Shown here in pieces: positions 44,730-54,476 of a DNA stretch of 59,167 nucleotides. Numbering within the stretch: the first letter of the stretch is position 1; every line of letters begins with the position of its first letter. The position numbers were made by a program, and so were the translations under genes. The notes under the pieces were generated by a model. That model was given only the letters and a program-made list of their open reading frames with translations, did not search any database and was not told where the DNA came from. The DNA lies in NCBI GenBank assembly GCA_937983305.1, contig CALKAJ010000381.1:1-59167 (forward strand), given 5' to 3'. Source of the stretch: an uncultured Ignavibacteriota bacterium (GTDB taxonomy: Bacteria; Bacteroidota; Ignavibacteria; Tepidaquicellales; Tepidaquicellaceae).

Positions 44730-45983
44730 TCATAATGGAAGTGTTTTAGATTCTTTTACTTTTCTCAGGAAATAAGCACCTGTGATAAAGAAAAATCCAA
44801 TTGAGAGTATCGCAAATTTTTGAGAACCTGTGATATAGGATACAAGTCCGAAAGTCAGAGGTCCTAAGAGCGTGGAAGTTTTTTCAAAGAGAGAGTAAAA
44901 CCCGAAAAACTCGGTTTTTATTTCAGGTGGAGTGAGTTTAGCCATAAGAGCTCTTGAAAGACTTTGGGTAGAGCCAAGGAAAGTACCCGCAAAACCTCCT
45001 GCAATAAAGAAGAAGTGAATTTTTACTTCTGCAATAGTAATATAGGAATCATTGCCCGTGATGAAAATAAAAATTAAAATAAGAAGCCAGAAAAACAAAG
45101 TAACAAAGATAGAGTTTTTAATGCCGAGTTTATCGCCGATTTTCCCGAATAATAAAGAGCCAAGCATAGCAGTAAACTGAACAATAATAAAGAAAATTGC
45201 AAGCTGAATGGTAGTAAAACCAAGCGTTTTATTTGCGTAAATTCCTGCAAAGAAAATGATTGTGTTTACTGCATCAATATAGAGGAAATATGAAAGGAGA
45301 TAATTTTTTAGATTTCTGTATTTATTAATATGCTTAATGGTATCGAAAACTTTTTTGAAGCCGAATTTGATATTTTCTATATAAGATACTTCCGGCAATC
45401 GAACAGAGCTTTTTTTCTCTTTTAGAAAAAGAAATAATGGGATTGAGAAGACAAGATAGAAAATAGCTGAGACAGGGAACAGCAAGTTGTAATTTCCGGC
45501 AAACGGAAATACAAGTAAGACGGAAACAAGCGAGCCGATATATCCGACTGCATATCCGATACCCGAAACTCTGTTATAATATTTTTCCTCTGTAATATCG
45601 GGGATAAAGGCATCATAAAAAGTTAATCCGGTTTGAAATCCTATATTTGAAATGATGAAGAGGGTTAAACCGAGGAATATTGTACCGGCTCCTGTAAAGT
45701 ACAGGAAAGAGGTTGGAATAACGGCAAGCAAAGTAAAAAAGAAAAGGAATGATTTTTTATTTGAGGTTCTATCGGCAATTGCACCGCAAACGGGATTCAG
45801 AATTGCGGAGAAAATCATAGAAATATTAATCCCAAGCGACCAGAAAAAATCCGCTTCCCTGCTTTGAGCACAAACTACATCGGTGAAATAAACTGCATAA
45901 ACAAAGGCAAGAATAATAACTGCATAGGAAGAGTTGCCAAAATCATATAAAGACCAGACAAAAACCGATGATTTATTTTTCAT
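44730..45983 (-). CDS. MFS transporter, UMF1/Atg22-like family
   Basis: The 417-residue protein has about 12 membrane segments. The N-terminus VWSLYDFGNSSYAVIILAFV and the later TPPEIKTEFFGFYSLFEKTS are signatures of the UMF1/Atg22-like branch of the major facilitator superfamily. Members are thought to export amino acids or related solutes; the substrate here is unknown. Its start overlaps the end of nusB by 11 bases. Its last 34 bases are copied at 43567-43600. Confidence 0.9.
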   Translation of the reverse strand: MKNKSSVFVWSLYDFGNSSYAVIILAFVYAVYFTDVVCAQSREADFFWSLGINISMIFSAILNPVCGAIADRTSNKKSFLFFFTLLAVIPTSFLYFTGAGTIFLGLTLFIISNIGFQTGLTFYDAFIPDITEEKYYNRVSGIGYAVGYIGSLVSVLLVFPFAGNYNLLFPVSAIFYLVFSIPLFLFLKEKKSSVRLPEVSYIENIKFGFKKVFDTIKHINKYRNLKNYLLSYFLYIDAVNTIIFFAGIYANKTLGFTTIQLAIFFIIVQFTAMLGSLLFGKIGDKLGIKNSIFVTLFFWLLILIFIFITGNDSYITIAEVKIHFFFIAGGFAGTFLGSTQSLSRALMAKLTPPEIKTEFFGFYSLFEKTSTLLGPLTFGLVSYITGSQKFAILSIGFFFITGAYFLRKVKESKTLPL

Positions 45984-46443
45984 TACGCTTACTCTTTATA
46001 TCCAGTAAACCCCTTCCGGTTTTATTTAATTTTTTATTTTTCGTTAAATCCACATTGATTGAATCGAGAATCCCGTTAATAAAACTGCCGCTTGTTTTTG
46101 TGCTGTATTCTTTAGCAATATCAATAGCTTCATTAATAGTTACTTTCGTAGGAATTTCAGGAAAGAAAAGCATTTCGGCAAGCGCCATCCGCATAGCAAT
46201 TTTATCAATCATTGCAATTCTGCTAAATTCCCAGTTATCTAATTTATCTTTAATAAGTTTATCAAACTCTTTCACATTATTGATAACAACATCAATTAAC
46301 TTATTTATAAAAAGTAATTTATCGGCATCTTCAACATCTGCGATTAAATCTTTTTTAACTTTTCCGATGGGATCTTTGCCAATCCAATGAGCATATAGTA
46401 CATTTAAAACTTTTATCCGGGCTTCCCGTCTTGAAATTCGCAT
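45973..46443 (-). CDS. nusB: Transcription antitermination protein NusB
   Basis: The 156-residue all-helical protein begins MRISRREARIKVLNVLYA and ends with EIPTKVTINEAIDIAKEYST and GSFINGILDSI, the conserved NusB N- and C-terminal motifs. With NusE it binds boxA RNA and supports rRNA transcription. It overlaps the MFS gene by 11 bases, an arrangement not obviously functional. It lies 31 bases after the DUF218 gene stop. Confidence 0.93.
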   Translation of the reverse strand: MRISRREARIKVLNVLYAHWIGKDPIGKVKKDLIADVEDADKLLFINKLIDVVINNVKEFDKLIKDKLDNWEFSRIAMIDKIAMRMALAEMLFFPEIPTKVTINEAIDIAKEYSTKTSGSFINGILDSINVDLTKNKKLNKTGRGLLDIKSKRNEK

Positions 46444-46474
46444 TTTGCTACCTATAATTTTTTTATTTTATTAA

Positions 46475-47452
46475 TTAACCTATTCCAAAGAACCAAAAAA
46501 ACAGCACTGCAACACTTTCTTTTATACAGAAGTTCAGAACTCCTTCGGCGCTCCGGGGAGTATCTGTTGAAACACAGTTCACATTTATTCCACTGAATCT
46601 GCATATTTCAGATGAACGAAACAAGTGAAAATTATCGGAAATAATTATTATTTTGTTCCACTTATACCTGAAATAAAGATTGTCTCTGATATATTGAATT
46701 TGTTCGTTTGTGGAAATTGATTGATTTTCAATTAAAAGATTGTTTGAGTTAACGCCGTATTTAATAAGTTCGTTTTTAGCAACCTCAGCTTCCGATAATT
46801 CACCCGGAGAGCCGCCGCCGGTTAAAACAAGTTTTTGTACAATTTTATTTTCATACAGTTCGAAACCTTTATTAATCCGCTCTCTGAATACGGGAGATGG
46901 TCTTTTACCGCCCCATACTGCAGCACCGAGAATTACACCTGCATCAGCCTTTACATTCATAGATTTCAAATTTGCAAAATCGTCTTTGAAGTAATAAATC
47001 TGCATAACATTGCCTACAAATCCGATTAATGCAACAATTAAGAGATACATTGCATTACTGAAGTAATGAATTTTTTTAGAGCGTGATACCGCAAGATTGA
47101 AAAGTGAAATCAATACATAGCCGTGAAGAGCAAGGGATATAGCTCCGAAATAAATTTTTGTTTCTCTTTCAATGGTAAAATTGATTAATGCTGAGAAGAA
47201 CAATCCAAAAAAAGAAATGATTGAAATAACAACAAGTGATTTCAGGTTGTATTTTGGTTTCAGAAAAATATTAATCAGAGCCAGAACAATAATAGCGAAA
47301 AACAAACCGCCCGAAATCAGATTACCTGTTTTAAAAAAGCTGTATTTTGAAAGCAATAAATTCTGGTTACTGTATCTTGTGAAAGCCAGCAAGAATACAG
47401 AAACTGCAGAAGACAAAATAACAACCGATAATATGTAAATTTTACTTTTCAA
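46475..47452 (-). CDS. DUF218 (SanA/ElyC-like) membrane protein
   Basis: The 325-residue protein starts at TTG, the only start available because an in-frame stop lies just upstream. Four to five membrane helices occupy residues 5-165. A periplasmic DUF218 domain follows: ADAGVILGAAVWGGKRPSP, KLVLTGGGSPGELSEAEVAK, LLIENQSISTNEQIQYIRDN and IIIISDNFHLFRSS. Family members such as ElyC and SanA affect envelope integrity and polysaccharide carrier use; the exact activity is not settled. It is divergent from tmk. Confidence 0.85.
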   Translation of the reverse strand: MKSKIYILSVVILSSAVSVFLLAFTRYSNQNLLLSKYSFFKTGNLISGGLFFAIIVLALINIFLKPKYNLKSLVVISIISFFGLFFSALINFTIERETKIYFGAISLALHGYVLISLFNLAVSRSKKIHYFSNAMYLLIVALIGFVGNVMQIYYFKDDFANLKSMNVKADAGVILGAAVWGGKRPSPVFRERINKGFELYENKIVQKLVLTGGGSPGELSEAEVAKNELIKYGVNSNNLLIENQSISTNEQIQYIRDNLYFRYKWNKIIIISDNFHLFRSSEICRFSGINVNCVSTDTPRSAEGVLNFCIKESVAVLFFWFFGIG

Positions 47453-47510
47453 TGCACTAAATTAATTAAAATATTTGTATTTTGAAATTGCTTTAAAAAA
47501 TGCATAATTT

Positions 47511-48152
47511 GTGAAATATTGCACTAAAACTAAATATCTTAAAAAATTGTTCATAACATTTGAAGGCATTGACAGAAGCGGAAAATCAACTCAGGCGCAA
47601 AAACTGTATAATTACCTTAAAAAGAAGAAGGAGAAAGTGATTCTGGTAAGAGAACCCGGAGGAACTAACATTTCCGAAAAAATCAGGCATATACTTCTTG
47701 ATAAAACCAACAGGAAGATGTTTTCCCTGACGGAGTTTCTTTTGTTTTCCGCGTCAAGACATCAGTTAACGGAAGAAATCATAAAACCGAAGTTGAAAGC
47801 AGGATATTATGTGATATGCGACAGATATTTCGACTCCTCAACCGCTTATCAGGGATATGGCGGAAAAATAAATACAAGAATAATAGAAACGATAAACAAA
47901 ATCGCAACTAAAAATCTTCAGCCTGATATTTCTTTCCTGATTGACATTGATGTAAAGGAAAGACAAAGACGCTTAATATTATCGGGAAGAGGAAAGGACA
48001 GGATGGAAGCAAAAGATATTTCGTATCACCAAAAAGTAATCTCCGGATTCAGAAAGATAGCCCGTACAAATAAAAAAAGATTTAAAATTATTGACGGCAA
48101 AAAAGATAAAGAAGATATTCATATTGAAATAAAAAAAATAATTAAAATATAA
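47511..48152 (+). CDS. tmk: Thymidylate kinase
   Basis: The 213-residue frame has the P-loop FEGIDRSGKSTQAQ, the DR[YF] motif CDRYFDSSTAYQGYG and the lid region LILSGRGKDRMEA. It phosphorylates dTMP to dTDP. The frame is open from GTG at 47511, but a TTG at 47547 (codon 13) gives LFITFEGIDRSGKST, closer to the usual Tmk N-terminus, so the annotated start may be 12 codons too long. The stop overlaps the next start by one base (TAATG). Confidence 0.93.
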   Translation: MKYCTKTKYLKKLFITFEGIDRSGKSTQAQKLYNYLKKKKEKVILVREPGGTNISEKIRHILLDKTNRKMFSLTEFLLFSASRHQLTEEIIKPKLKAGYYVICDRYFDSSTAYQGYGGKINTRIIETINKIATKNLQPDISFLIDIDVKERQRRLILSGRGKDRMEAKDISYHQKVISGFRKIARTNKKRFKIIDGKKDKEDIHIEIKKIIKI

Positions 48153-49822
48153 TGGATTTTAAAAACAGAAAAAGAAACATTGTTTTATTTTACATTGGTA
48201 TTCTTGTTTCCATAAATTTTATTTATGGAGCGGCATTAAAAACCGACGAGGACGTATTTGACAGAATAAACCGTAATTTTGATATTTTCGGGAAAGTTTA
48301 CAAAGAAGTTTCTCTAAATTATGTTGATAATCTTGATGTTGATAAATTTATGAGAGCCGGTATTGAAGGAATGCTCGGAACACTTGACCCATATACCGTA
48401 TATTACGACGAGAATAACAGAAATGAGATTGAGTTAATAACATCTGGTAAATACGGAGGAATAGGTATTACAATTGAATTGAGAGACAGCATTGTATTTG
48501 TTTCCGATGTTTTGACAGGATACGAAGCTGAAAAAAAAGGCTTACGACACGGAGATAAAATAACAGAAATAGACGGAATCAGTTTAAACGGAATGAAGCT
48601 CGAAAATATACGGAGAATGGTAAGAGGTCAGCCGGGCTCTGCATTAAGATTTAAAGTTGAAAGAGGCGGCGATATTATCAACTTTGAGCTTACACGGCAG
48701 GAAATCATACTGAAAAATATTCCGTTTTACGGTTATATCGGTGAAGAATCTGACGGTATTGCATATATTAAACTTGACAGATTTACAAACACATCGGAAA
48801 ACGAAGTTGAAAATGCTTTAAAGACATTTAAAACTAACGGAAATTTAAAAGGTGTTGTATTTGATTTAAGAAATAACGGCGGAGGTTTACTCGAAGCGGC
48901 AATTGGGATTCTGAATAAATTTGTTGCGAGGAACAGTCTCTTATTGATAACCAAGGGCAGAGAAAAAAACTCCGAAAATAAATTCTTTTCAAAGCAAGAC
49001 CCGCTAATCCCAAACGAAATTCCGCTTGTTGTATTAATAAATAAAAATACTGCTTCCGCATCGGAAATCGTTTCAGGTGCAATACAGGATTTGGACAGAG
49101 GAGTAATTATTGGCAGCCGTTCTTTCGGAAAAGGATTGGTTCAGCAAATAAGAGATCTGAGTTACGGCTCAAAACTGAAAATCACAATGCAAAGATATTT
49201 CACGCCTTCCGGAAGATGGATACAGGAAAAAAATTATTTTAAGGAAAATAAATTCGGTGTGTTTTCAAACATTGAAGGATTTAATCAAACAAGCTTTAAA
49301 ACATTAAACGGAAGAATTGTAAAGGCAAACGGCGGAATTTCACCTGACATTGAAATAAAGCCCGAAGAAGAGAGCGAGATATACTATGCATTATATCAGA
49401 AAGATATGTTTTTTAAATTCGCCAATTATTTTCTGGCAAAAAATCCCGGAATAAAATCATTTTCAATTACAGACGATATTTTCAATGACTTCAAAGAATT
49501 TATAAAATCCGAGGGTTTTGATTTTCAATCTGAAGCCGATAAGAAAATCGAAGATTTGAAATTAATCGCAGATAAGAAAAATTATGCCAATGAATATTAT
49601 GAATTTCTTGTGAGATTAAAAGACGATTTACAAAGAGAGGAAGCAAAAGAAATTGATAAAACTTCAGATGAAATAAAGTATGCGATAGAAAGGGAAATCA
49701 ATAAAAGAATTTTAGATGAAGACGAAAGAGTGAAAGCATCACTAAGAAATGATAAGGCAATAATTGAGGCAATAAGAATTATTAAAACACCTTCGGAATA
49801 TAATTCATTGTTAAATAAATAA
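48152..49822 (+). CDS. S41 family C-terminal processing protease (CtpA/Prc type)
   Basis: The 556-residue protein has an N-terminal signal anchor (residues 9-28), a PDZ domain at about 90-190 (GGIGITIELRDSIVFVSDV) and the S41 catalytic domain. The Ser-Lys dyad is Ser302 (TASASEIVSG) and Lys327 (SFGKGLVQ). A long helical C-terminal extension follows. It cleaves periplasmic proteins at their C-termini. Its ATG overlaps the tmk stop by one base. Confidence 0.94.
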   Translation: MDFKNRKRNIVLFYIGILVSINFIYGAALKTDEDVFDRINRNFDIFGKVYKEVSLNYVDNLDVDKFMRAGIEGMLGTLDPYTVYYDENNRNEIELITSGKYGGIGITIELRDSIVFVSDVLTGYEAEKKGLRHGDKITEIDGISLNGMKLENIRRMVRGQPGSALRFKVERGGDIINFELTRQEIILKNIPFYGYIGEESDGIAYIKLDRFTNTSENEVENALKTFKTNGNLKGVVFDLRNNGGGLLEAAIGILNKFVARNSLLLITKGREKNSENKFFSKQDPLIPNEIPLVVLINKNTASASEIVSGAIQDLDRGVIIGSRSFGKGLVQQIRDLSYGSKLKITMQRYFTPSGRWIQEKNYFKENKFGVFSNIEGFNQTSFKTLNGRIVKANGGISPDIEIKPEEESEIYYALYQKDMFFKFANYFLAKNPGIKSFSITDDIFNDFKEFIKSEGFDFQSEADKKIEDLKLIADKKNYANEYYEFLVRLKDDLQREEAKEIDKTSDEIKYAIEREINKRILDEDERVKASLRNDKAIIEAIRIIKTPSEYNSLLNK

Positions 49823-49826
49823 AGGT

Positions 49827-50951
49827 ATGAAAATTGGAATATTAGGCGGCGGACAGCTTGCCCGTATGATGATTGAAGCGGTAAGTAAATACGATTTCAG
49901 AATTTATATTTATTCAACCGAAAAGAATTCGCCTGCGGGAAGAATATCTCACGGCGAGACTTTCGGCAAATGGGATGACTTTTCAAAGTTAGATAAATTC
50001 ATAAAGAAATGTGATTTGATAACGCTTGAAAATGAATTTATTGACTATCACATACTTGAGTACATTGAAAATTCAGGAGTTAAAGTTTTTCCGGATTCTT
50101 CAGTAATAAAAAAAATTCAGGATAAATACGAGCAGAAAAAGTTTCTTAAGGAAAGCGGAATACCTGTTGCGGAATTTTGTGCCGCCGAAACAGAAGAAGA
50201 CGTGATTCAGTTTGCTAAAGAGCATAAATTCCCAATTCTCCTGAAATCAAGAACAATGGGTTACGACGGGAAAGGAAATGCAACCGTTAAATCGGAGGAT
50301 GAAATTAAAGATGCCTTTAATGCAATTGCGGAACGGGGCAAGGTAATGTGTGAGAAATTTATTAACCTGAAAATGGAACTTGCAATCCAGGCGGTAAGAA
50401 GCAGAGAAGGAGAAATAAAATTTTATTCGCCTGTTGAAACAATTCAGAAAAACCATATTTGCCATCTTGTAATTGCACCTTATAATACGGAAAACGAGCA
50501 AACGGAAAAAATAATTGACATTGCGAAAACGATTGTAGAAAAAATTGACTATGTTGGGGTTATGGGAATTGAGTTATTTTTAACGGATGAAAATAAAATA
50601 TTAGTAAACGAGCTTGCTCCAAGAGTGCACAACACAGGTCATTACACAATTGAGGGCAGTAAAATATCTCAGTTTGAAAATCACATCAGGGCAATACTCG
50701 GATATCCGCTTGGAGATACAGGTTTAATTTTTCCATACTCGGTTATGATAAATATACTCGGAGAGAGGAACGGGAAAGCAAAACCACAGGGGTATGATTT
50801 GCTTTTTAAAAGTGATATTGTTTTCTTACATTTATACGGTAAGAACGAAACCCGTAAAGGAAGGAAGATGGGACATATAACAGTAAACGGAACAGATAAA
50901 AATGACACAATAAAAAAAGCTCTCAAATCGAGAGAAGTATTTAACATTTAA
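49827..50951 (+). CDS. purK: 5-(carboxyamino)imidazole ribonucleotide synthase PurK
   Basis: This 374-residue ATP-grasp enzyme begins MKIGILGGGQLARMM. It has LKSRTMGYDGKGNATVKSED in the ATP-binding lid, VGVMGIELFLTDENKILVNE and APRVHNTGHYTIEGS. It makes N5-CAIR from AIR, ATP and bicarbonate in purine synthesis. An AAAGGT lies just before the start. PurE, its usual partner, is not adjacent. It follows the S41 protease by 4 bases. Confidence 0.95.
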   Translation: MKIGILGGGQLARMMIEAVSKYDFRIYIYSTEKNSPAGRISHGETFGKWDDFSKLDKFIKKCDLITLENEFIDYHILEYIENSGVKVFPDSSVIKKIQDKYEQKKFLKESGIPVAEFCAAETEEDVIQFAKEHKFPILLKSRTMGYDGKGNATVKSEDEIKDAFNAIAERGKVMCEKFINLKMELAIQAVRSREGEIKFYSPVETIQKNHICHLVIAPYNTENEQTEKIIDIAKTIVEKIDYVGVMGIELFLTDENKILVNELAPRVHNTGHYTIEGSKISQFENHIRAILGYPLGDTGLIFPYSVMINILGERNGKAKPQGYDLLFKSDIVFLHLYGKNETRKGRKMGHITVNGTDKNDTIKKALKSREVFNI

Positions 50952-50962
50952 ATAAAAAAATT

Positions 50963-51892
50963 ATGTTTACATTATTTTTCTTGTTGGTTTTATTGTTTGT
51001 TGTTATGATTTTCATAAGAAAACAGGTACCCGCCACACCTCAGGCGCAGAAAGCTTTTGGAATTGTCAGGGTATTTGTAATTGTAGGGGCTTTTATTGCC
51101 TTGGTTTTATCCTGTATTGTTCAGATTGGTCCCGGACAGGTAGGAGTTCCGATATTATTCGGAAGTGTTCAGGATAATATTTTAAAAAGCGGGTTAAATC
51201 TTGTTAACCCTTTAATTACGGTAGAAGAGCTTGATATAAAAACTCAGGCTTACACAATGAGCGTTGCAAATATGGAAGGACAGATTAAAGGCGACGATGC
51301 GATTAATACATTAACATCAGACGGATTGACATTGAGACTCGATGTTACTATCTGGTACAGAGCAAATGAATCCGAAGCACCAAATATTATAAGAACCATC
51401 GGAACAAATTACGAAGAAAAAATTGTCAGGCCTGCCGTGAGAACAGCTTTAAGGGATATATCCGTAAAATTTACGGCAACAGATATTTATTCTGCCAAAA
51501 GAGAGGATTTTATCATAGATGTAACAAAGAATCTTGAAAAATCATTTGAGGGAAGAGGTGTTATACTTGAAAAAGTACTGCTGAGAAATGTAGAATTGCC
51601 GGACAAAGTGAGAGAAGCAATTGACGAAAAAATATCAGCCGAGCAGAGGGCACAGCAGATGGTTTTTGTTTTACAAAAAGAAAAACAGGAAGCAGAAAGA
51701 AAGAAAGTTGAAGCCACGGGTATATCCGAAGCACAAAAGATTATTTCAAACACCATTAATCCTCAATATCTTCAGTGGAAATATATCGAAGCTCTGAAGG
51801 ATTTGATTAGTTCCAAAAACAATACAATTGTGATAGCTCCTTATGACCAAAAATTAATGCCTTTGTTAAATCTAAATCAGCAGCAAAAATAA
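50963..51892 (+). CDS. SPFH/prohibitin-family membrane protein
   Basis: The 309-residue protein has two N-terminal hydrophobic stretches (residues 1-18 and ~30-52). An SPFH domain follows (ELDIKTQAYTMSVANMEGQI, VTIWYRANESEAPNIIRTIG) and a coiled coil rich in Glu, Lys and Gln (KEKQEAERKKVEATG). Prohibitin-type proteins form ring scaffolds in the membrane, sometimes bound to proteases such as FtsH. It follows purK by 11 bases and precedes a dipeptidase by 3. Confidence 0.88.
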   Translation: MFTLFFLLVLLFVVMIFIRKQVPATPQAQKAFGIVRVFVIVGAFIALVLSCIVQIGPGQVGVPILFGSVQDNILKSGLNLVNPLITVEELDIKTQAYTMSVANMEGQIKGDDAINTLTSDGLTLRLDVTIWYRANESEAPNIIRTIGTNYEEKIVRPAVRTALRDISVKFTATDIYSAKREDFIIDVTKNLEKSFEGRGVILEKVLLRNVELPDKVREAIDEKISAEQRAQQMVFVLQKEKQEAERKKVEATGISEAQKIISNTINPQYLQWKYIEALKDLISSKNNTIVIAPYDQKLMPLLNLNQQQK

Positions 51893-51895
51893 AAT

Positions 51896-53152
51896 ATGCA
51901 TAAAAAAGCTTTTTTAATTTTTGTTTTCATTTTATCGGCAGGAATAGCCGGTTCCGTTTTTTTATTTTCAACGAACGGTTTCAATAAGAGTGACAATATG
52001 AATCAAATAATACAGCAATCGGAAATAAAAGATACGTCAAAGCCGGTTGATTTTTTTGAAGAATATTTTAATTCACTTGTACTTGATTCACATAACGACT
52101 TTCCCTATCAGGTTTTCAAAAGAGGAGCTGATTTTTGTGACGGCGGCGACTGGCTTCAATCCGGATTGCCGAAATTTGTCAAAGGCGGCGTTGATATTCA
52201 GGTTTTTGCTTTATGGATTCCAAAAGAACATTTCGGAAGGTCGAAAGATTATGTCCTTGACAGGATAGATGAAATGGGGAAGTTCCAAAAGAAATGCCAG
52301 GACGAGTATGAGATAGCATATAATTACAACGATGTAATCAGAATTACGGGCGAAAGAAAATTTTGCTCAATCTTTGGAATCGAAGGAGGAACTGCCGTTG
52401 AAAAAGACCTCGATAATATTAATTTATTTTTCGACAAAGGCGTAAGATATATCGGGCTGACCTGGAATAATTCAAACAAAATCGGAACATCATCTTCAGA
52501 TGAATCCAAAGGTAAAAAAGGCGGCTTAACAGATTTCGGAAAGAAGGTTATAAAACGAATGAATGAGGTTGGAATGATTGTTGATGTTTCACATCTCGGA
52601 GAAAACTCGTTTTGGGATGTTATTGAAATTTCCGAAGACCCGATTATTGCCTCTCATTCGAATTGTTATTCTTTGAATCCCCATCACAGAAATCTTACAG
52701 ATGCTCAGATAAAGGCAATTGCAAAAAACGGAGGTGTGGTTATGATAAATTTCTATGATGAATTCTTAAGCAACTCGAAAAAAACCGGAAAAACAAATGC
52801 AAAGACAAAATACGGGAATAAAATTGACAACTTATACAAACTTGCAGGAGGTGATTTAGTTGAATTTAACAGGGAACGGGAAAAATATTTAAACGAGGTT
52901 ACGCCTTCGGATGTTGTTACAATTGAAACTATTATTGAGCACATAGATTATATTAAAAATCTGGTTGGAATTGATTATATAGGTCTTGGTTCTGATTTCG
53001 ATGGCGGAATAGATGCTCCTTTTGACTTATATGATGCAACCTGTTACCCTTTACTTGCTCAGAAACTATACGAGCACGGCTATACACCGGAAGAAATAAA
53101 AAAAATTCTGGGACTGAACTTCCTCAGAGTGTTTAAGCAGGTATGCGGATAA
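51896..53152 (+). CDS. Membrane dipeptidase (M19, renal dipeptidase-like)
   Basis: The 418-residue protein has an N-terminal signal or anchor (residues 5-25). The zinc ligand motif is DSHNDFP, then FGIEGGTAVEKDL, VDVSHLGENSFWDVIE, ASHSNCYSLNPHHRNLTD and YIGLGSDFDGG. M19 enzymes split dipeptides, including D-amino-acid-containing ones. It follows the SPFH gene by only 3 bases, so the two are co-transcribed. Confidence 0.92.
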   Translation: MHKKAFLIFVFILSAGIAGSVFLFSTNGFNKSDNMNQIIQQSEIKDTSKPVDFFEEYFNSLVLDSHNDFPYQVFKRGADFCDGGDWLQSGLPKFVKGGVDIQVFALWIPKEHFGRSKDYVLDRIDEMGKFQKKCQDEYEIAYNYNDVIRITGERKFCSIFGIEGGTAVEKDLDNINLFFDKGVRYIGLTWNNSNKIGTSSSDESKGKKGGLTDFGKKVIKRMNEVGMIVDVSHLGENSFWDVIEISEDPIIASHSNCYSLNPHHRNLTDAQIKAIAKNGGVVMINFYDEFLSNSKKTGKTNAKTKYGNKIDNLYKLAGGDLVEFNREREKYLNEVTPSDVVTIETIIEHIDYIKNLVGIDYIGLGSDFDGGIDAPFDLYDATCYPLLAQKLYEHGYTPEEIKKILGLNFLRVFKQVCG

Positions 53153-53218
53153 TAAATAAATTGACTTTATATTTTGATAAAAGGCAATTAAATTGATTTA
53201 ATAAATTAAAAATGAAGT

Positions 53219-53629
53219 ATGGGAAAAAACCCTGAAGACGAAAATTATGATGACTATTTCGAGAGTGAGGAGATTAATCTGCCTCAAAAAATTGAGAAAG
53301 CATACTCTAAACACGATGAAATTAAGAGAAAACAGGAGAAGCTTGACAGCAATAAATTTAAAAAGTTATTTTTACAGGTAAGATTGGCTTTAGAGCTTTT
53401 AAAAGATTATAAAAAAGGAATTTACAGAGAGCTTCCGTGGAGAAGCATAGGATTAATTTCTCTTGCATTGCTTTATTTTTTAAACCCTTTTGATGTAATA
53501 CCCGACCTTGCACCGCTAATTGGATTTGCAGATGATGCGGCAATATTTTTAAGTCTGTTTAAATCCATACAATTTGATTTGCAATCTTACTGCAGGTGGA
53601 AGGGTTATGACACAGATTTATATTTTTAA
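53219..53629 (+). CDS. YkvA-like DUF1232 membrane protein
   Basis: The 136-residue protein has an acidic, Lys-rich N-terminal half. The DUF1232 motif ALLYFLNPFDVIPDLAPLIG is followed by FADDAAIFLSLFKSI, the usual short helical membrane hairpin. The family is widespread and of unknown function. It lies between the dipeptidase and the YmdB-like gene. Confidence 0.85.
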   Translation: MGKNPEDENYDDYFESEEINLPQKIEKAYSKHDEIKRKQEKLDSNKFKKLFLQVRLALELLKDYKKGIYRELPWRSIGLISLALLYFLNPFDVIPDLAPLIGFADDAAIFLSLFKSIQFDLQSYCRWKGYDTDLYF

Positions 53630-53645
53630 ATTAAAACCTTAACAA

Positions 53646-54443
53646 TTGAAGGAAAAGCTTAATATACTGTTTATTGGAGATGTAATAGGAGACCCGGGTT
53701 TTAATCTGTTAAAATCACTTCTCCCCTCATATATTTCAAAATATAAGATTGACTTTGTGATTGTAAATTCCGAAAATATTTCCGGAGGGCTTGGCGTACT
53801 TGAAAAGGATGCAGAAAAACTTCTTTCTCTGGGTATTGATGTTTTAACAGGAGGGAATCATTCTCTTGATAAAATTCAGACACATAAATATTTAAACGAA
53901 GCCGAGAAAATATTAAGACCGTTTAATTACCCTAAAGGAGTTTACGGCAAAGGCTTCGGGATATACGATATAAAAAATTCCGGCGTAAAAATCTGTGTGG
54001 CAAATTTTCAGGGAAGGGTTTATATGAAACCTCTCGATTGTCCTTTCAGAGCATTTGATTTTTTGTATGAGAAAGTGAAGGATGTTACGAATATTATCAT
54101 AGTCGATTTTCACGCGGAAGTCACGGCAGAAAAAATTGCTTTCGGATGGTACTGCGACGGAAGAGCTTCTGCGGTATTAGGTACACATACACATATTCAG
54201 ACAGCGGACAGCAGAGTATTGCCCGGCGGCACAGCTTATATTACTGATGTAGGAATGACAGGACCTTATGATTCTGTAATAGGAATGAATAAAGAATCTT
54301 CACTCAGACGTTTTTTATTTCAGACACCGCAAAAGCATACAACCGCAGAGGATGATTTGAGATTTGCCGGCGTATTTATTGAAATTAACGCAAACACCGG
54401 AAAAGCAACAAAAATTGAAAGAATTTTTTTCCCTGAATTTTGA
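53646..54443 (+). CDS. YmdB-like (TIGR00282) metallophosphoesterase
   Basis: The 265-residue protein starts at TTG and has LFIGDVIGDPG, VNSENISGGLG, TGGNHSLDK, VDFHAEVTAEKIAF and VLGTHTHIQTADSRVL, the complete metal-binding set of this family. Bacillus YmdB hydrolyses 2',3'-cAMP and affects sporulation and biofilm decisions; the role here is inferred. It follows the DUF1232 gene by 16 bases. Confidence 0.9.
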   Translation: MKEKLNILFIGDVIGDPGFNLLKSLLPSYISKYKIDFVIVNSENISGGLGVLEKDAEKLLSLGIDVLTGGNHSLDKIQTHKYLNEAEKILRPFNYPKGVYGKGFGIYDIKNSGVKICVANFQGRVYMKPLDCPFRAFDFLYEKVKDVTNIIIVDFHAEVTAEKIAFGWYCDGRASAVLGTHTHIQTADSRVLPGGTAYITDVGMTGPYDSVIGMNKESSLRRFLFQTPQKHTTAEDDLRFAGVFIEINANTGKATKIERIFFPEF

Positions 54444-54476
54444 GCACCAAACCATTAAAACATAAAGGAGATATAA

